In this document: in pieces, positions 35,603 to 37,842 of the stretch | Position numbering within the stretch: position 1 is the first letter of the stretch | Layout: the number at the start of each line of letters is the position of its first letter | Source of the DNA: Flavobacterium bizetiae | GTDB lineage: Bacteria > Bacteroidota > Bacteroidia > Flavobacteriales > Flavobacteriaceae | Direction of reading: 5' to 3' | Assembly (NCBI RefSeq): GCF_902804475.1 | Contig: NZ_CADCSU010000059.1 | Span: 17,561-55,402 of the forward strand | DNA length: 37,842 nt | Made by a program: the position numbers and the translations under genes | The notes under the pieces: model-generated | Databases searched by the model: none | Seen by the model: only the letters and a program-made list of their open reading frames with translations | What the model was told of the DNA's origin: nothing

Positions 35603-35693
35603 TTGTCTTTTCGAGGAACGAAGCAATCACTCCCTACTTAAAAAAACTTTACGGATCCAGCATGTGAGATTGCTTCGTTCCTCGCAAAGACAA
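35603..35693. repeat. Long inverted repeat upstream of the lipoprotein gene
   Basis: Two 17-base perfect arms (35612-35628 and 35668-35684, core CGAGGAACGAAGCAATC) extend outward by 8 more pairs beyond one mismatch (35603-35610 with 35686-35693). The spacer of about 40 bases is AT-rich. The core is a widely dispersed intergenic repeat in many bacteria, as I recall it. Confidence 0.9.
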
Positions 35694-35739
35694 AACACTC
35701 CAACCTAAAACCTCTTTTAAAAACTGAAACCTCTACTCT

Positions 35740-35804
35740 AGCCCCGATAGCAGCGGTATCCTTTTTTGCTTTTTCGGCAAAAAAGATACAAGTGAATAGC
35801 GGGA
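35740..35804 (+). ncRNA. Structured repeat element, copy B
   Basis: Shares with copy A (19971) the order: G-C clamp, GAT-GCA segment, ATCCTTTTTTG, hairpin loop, AAAAAAGAT, CAA-TGAA-AGC, G-C clamp. Here the outer clamp is CCCG (35743-35746) with CGGG (35800-35803), and the inner stem is TTTTTTGC / GCAAAAAA with a 7-base loop. It lies about 80 bases upstream of the lysS promoter, on the same strand as lysS. Whether it is transcribed is unknown. Confidence 0.6.
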
Positions 35805-35882
35805 CAAAACGGGATTGAAATGCAATAAATTACTGCTACAAAAAATCTAAAACCTGCATTCTAAAATCTACATTCTTTTCTT

Positions 35883-35890
35883 TATCTTTG
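35883..35890 (+). promoter_or_regulatory. -10 box of the lysS promoter (TATCTTTG)
   Basis: TATCTTTG matches TAnnTTTG and lies 22 bases before the lysS ATG. I see no TTG at the -33 position. Confidence 0.75.
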
Positions 35891-35912
35891 CACACTTAAA
35901 AAAGAGCACAAA

Positions 35913-37616
35913 ATGGCATTATCAGAACAAGAAATCATCCGAAGAGAAAAACTTCAAAACTTACGCAACTTAGGAATCAATCCTTATCCGGCTAATCTTT
36001 TTCCTGTAAATCATACTTCGAAGCAGGTAAAGGAATCTTTTGAAGAGGGTAAGAAGGTGATCGTTGCCGGACGTTTAATGAGTGTTAGAGATCAGGGAAA
36101 AGCTTGTTTTGCTGAATTGCAGGATAGCGAAGGACGTATACAATTGTACGTGAATCGCGATGTTTTGTGTGAAGGTGATGATAAAACTTTATACAATACG
36201 GTATTTAAAAAATTAACTGATTTAGGTGACTTTGTTGGTATTGAAGGTGAATTGTTTACAACACAAGTTGGTGCGCAATGTATTCGTGTTAGCGGTTTTA
36301 CTTTTTTAAGTAAAACACTTCGTCCGCTTCCTTTACCAAGAGTTGACACAGATGGAAACGTTCACGATGCATTTACAGATCCTGAGTTACGTTACAGAAT
36401 GCGTTATGTAGATTTAACGGTGAATCCACAAGTTAAAGAAAACTTCATTAAACGTACGAAATTGTATACTGCAATGCGTGGTTATTTTAATGATGCAGGA
36501 TATCTTGAGGTTGAAACTCCGGTTTTACAATCGATTCCTGGTGGAGCTGCGGCAAGACCTTTTATCACGCACCATAATTCGCTTGATATTCCGCTTTATA
36601 TGCGTATCGCAAACGAATTGTATTTGAAAAGATTAATTGTTGGTGGTTTTGAAGGTGTTTATGAATTCTCGAAAAACTTTAGAAATGAAGGTATGGACAG
36701 AACGCATAATCCTGAATTTACCGCTATGGAAATATATGTAGCCTACAAAGACTACAACTGGATGATGGAATTTGCTGAAGGTTTGCTTGAGCATTGCGCT
36801 ATCGCGGTAAACGGAACGAGCGAGGTTACTTTTGGTGAACACCAAATTAACTTTAAAGCGCCTTATGCACGTGTAACGATGACAGATTCTATCAAACATT
36901 TTACTGGTTTTGATATCTCTGGTAAAACGGAAGAGGAATTGTTTGACGCTGCAAGAGGAATGGGAATTGACGTGGATAAAACAATGGGTAAAGGAAAACT
37001 GATTGATGAGATTTTTGGAGCGAAATGCGAAGGAAATTATATTCAGCCAACTTTCATTACTGATTATCCTAAAGAAATGTCTCCTTTATGTAAAGAGCAC
37101 CGTGATAATCCTGAACTTACAGAACGTTTTGAATTGATGGTTTGTGGTAAAGAAATTGCAAATGCATATTCTGAATTGAATGATCCAATTGATCAGCGTG
37201 AACGTTTTGAAGACCAAATGCGTTTGGCTGAAAAAGGTGATGATGAAGCAAACGGAGTTATCGATGAGGATTTCTTAAGAGCGCTTGAATACGGAATGCC
37301 TCCAACTTCCGGAATGGGAATTGGTATGGATCGTTTGATTATGTATTTAACAAACAATGCTTCGATTCAGGAAGTTTTATTGTTCCCGCAAATGCGTCCG
37401 GAGAAAAAACAAGCTCAGATTGAATTGTCTGACGAAGAGAAGTTTATCGTAGATTTATTGAAAGGAAATGAAAACAAAATGGATCTTCAGCAACTAAAAA
37501 TTACTGCGAATTTAAGCGGTAAAAAATGGGATGCGTCTATGAAAAACTTATCGAAACACGGTTTGACTAAAGTTGCTGTTGAAGGTGACTTTAAATTTGT
37601 GGAATTGGTGGAGTAA
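35913..37616 (+). CDS. lysS: Lysyl-tRNA synthetase, class II, with C-terminal extension
   Basis: Charges tRNA-Lys with lysine. An N-terminal anticodon-binding OB fold (about 49-150, VAGRLMSVRDQGKACFAEL) precedes the catalytic core. Motif 2 is FRNEGMDRTHNPEFTAMEIY at 256-275 and motif 3 is GMGIGMDRLIMYL near 467-479, which binds ATP. The typical bacterial enzyme is about 505 residues, while this has 567: an extra roughly 55 residues follow (EEKFIVDLLKGNENKMDLQQ to the end), seen in Bacteroidota LysRS as I recall. The gene has its own promoter and a strong terminator. Confidence 0.97.
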   Translation: MALSEQEIIRREKLQNLRNLGINPYPANLFPVNHTSKQVKESFEEGKKVIVAGRLMSVRDQGKACFAELQDSEGRIQLYVNRDVLCEGDDKTLYNTVFKKLTDLGDFVGIEGELFTTQVGAQCIRVSGFTFLSKTLRPLPLPRVDTDGNVHDAFTDPELRYRMRYVDLTVNPQVKENFIKRTKLYTAMRGYFNDAGYLEVETPVLQSIPGGAAARPFITHHNSLDIPLYMRIANELYLKRLIVGGFEGVYEFSKNFRNEGMDRTHNPEFTAMEIYVAYKDYNWMMEFAEGLLEHCAIAVNGTSEVTFGEHQINFKAPYARVTMTDSIKHFTGFDISGKTEEELFDAARGMGIDVDKTMGKGKLIDEIFGAKCEGNYIQPTFITDYPKEMSPLCKEHRDNPELTERFELMVCGKEIANAYSELNDPIDQRERFEDQMRLAEKGDDEANGVIDEDFLRALEYGMPPTSGMGIGMDRLIMYLTNNASIQEVLLFPQMRPEKKQAQIELSDEEKFIVDLLKGNENKMDLQQLKITANLSGKKWDASMKNLSKHGLTKVAVEGDFKFVELVE

Positions 37617-37670
37617 TTTTTTAAAAATCCAATTTTGGAAAATTCAAATTCCAAAATTAAATTATACAGC

Positions 37671-37706
37671 AAACCCGACAGGTTTTAAAAACCTGTCGGG
37701 TTTTTT
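37671..37706 (+). terminator. Intrinsic terminator of lysS
   Basis: Two perfect 15-base arms (core AACCCGACAGG / CCTGTCGGGTT) around a TAA loop, with a T6 tail. It starts 54 bases after the lysS stop. I recall the same hairpin as a common terminator or repeat in Flavobacterium. The remaining bases to 37842 show nothing recognisable. Confidence 0.9.
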
Positions 37707-37842
37707 ATTTTAAAAAAATACTTATCTTGATTAAAAAATTACGACCAGACTCAAGCATCGGAACTAAACAACTCAAAAACAATAACTTAATTCAATAAAG
37801 TTATTTCACAGTAAAATATATTGACAAATACTTATATAATGT

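Noticed and set aside
35529..35630. N-terminal extension of 34 residues on the second lipoprotein
   Set aside because: It would put residues before a complete lipoprotein signal peptide, and the added DNA is repeat sequence. The ATG at 35528 is preferred.

Overview
The window is a chromosomal segment of a Bacteroidota bacterium, almost certainly a Flavobacterium or close relative. Several things point there. The DNA is AT-rich. Promoters carry the Bacteroidota -10 box TAnnTTTG (upstream of prfC, rpsU, lysS, the tRNA operon, the permease and the porin gene). Start codons almost never have a Shine-Dalgarno sequence, the exception being rpsU. A DUF3467 gene follows rpoC, and the proteins (PF14121-type porin, DUF2851, LysRS with a C-terminal extension, four-cysteine N-terminal proteins) are typical of Flavobacteriaceae.

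Layout. 1-3350 (+ strand): a lipoprotein alpha-amylase of archaeal (GH13_7-like) type, then prfC (RF3), each followed by an intrinsic terminator. 3368-4470: a four-Cys membrane protein and a gene-poor gap with an orphan bidirectional terminator. 4435-19806 (- strand): the transcription/translation supercluster, read as rpsU, xerC-like recombinase, hpf, tRNA-Thr(TGT), tRNA-Tyr, tRNA-Thr(GGT), tuf, tRNA-Trp, secE, nusG, rplK, rplA, rplJ, rplL, rpoB, rpoC and the DUF3467 gene. The order matches the E. coli thrU-tyrU-glyT-thrT-tufB / secE-nusG / rplKAJL-rpoBC order, minus the tRNA-Gly. 19807-20124: repeats and large hairpins. 20125-27608: acyl-CoA dehydrogenase, a frameshifted helix-hairpin-helix gene, an amino-acid permease, a PspC protein, a DUF2851 gene broken by an in-frame stop, a DEDDh exonuclease and a cystathionine beta-synthase-like enzyme. 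27658-33828: a putative porin, rnhB, an NTF2-like secreted protein, a flavodoxin-fold oxidoreductase next to an AraC regulator, and lipB. 33834-35912: two paralogous lipoproteins separated by a nested palindromic repeat, followed by more dispersed repeats. 35913-37616: lysS.

Most of the gene content is conserved housekeeping, and I see no phage, defence island, CRISPR array, transposase or biosynthetic cluster. The less ordinary signals are: (i) rpsU with a near-perfect Shine-Dalgarno in a genome that otherwise lacks them, the known set-up for bS21-linked anti-SD control in Flavobacterium; (ii) two copies of a structured repeat (about 19971 and 35740) with the same architecture and compensatory base-pair changes; (iii) a tRNA-Thr(TGT) with two stem mismatches, and a promoter interleaved with the terminator of the preceding gene; (iv) two broken genes within about 4 kb; (v) an archaeal-type amylase that has lost most of the archaeal zinc site; and (vi) long nested palindromes in the intergenic regions.
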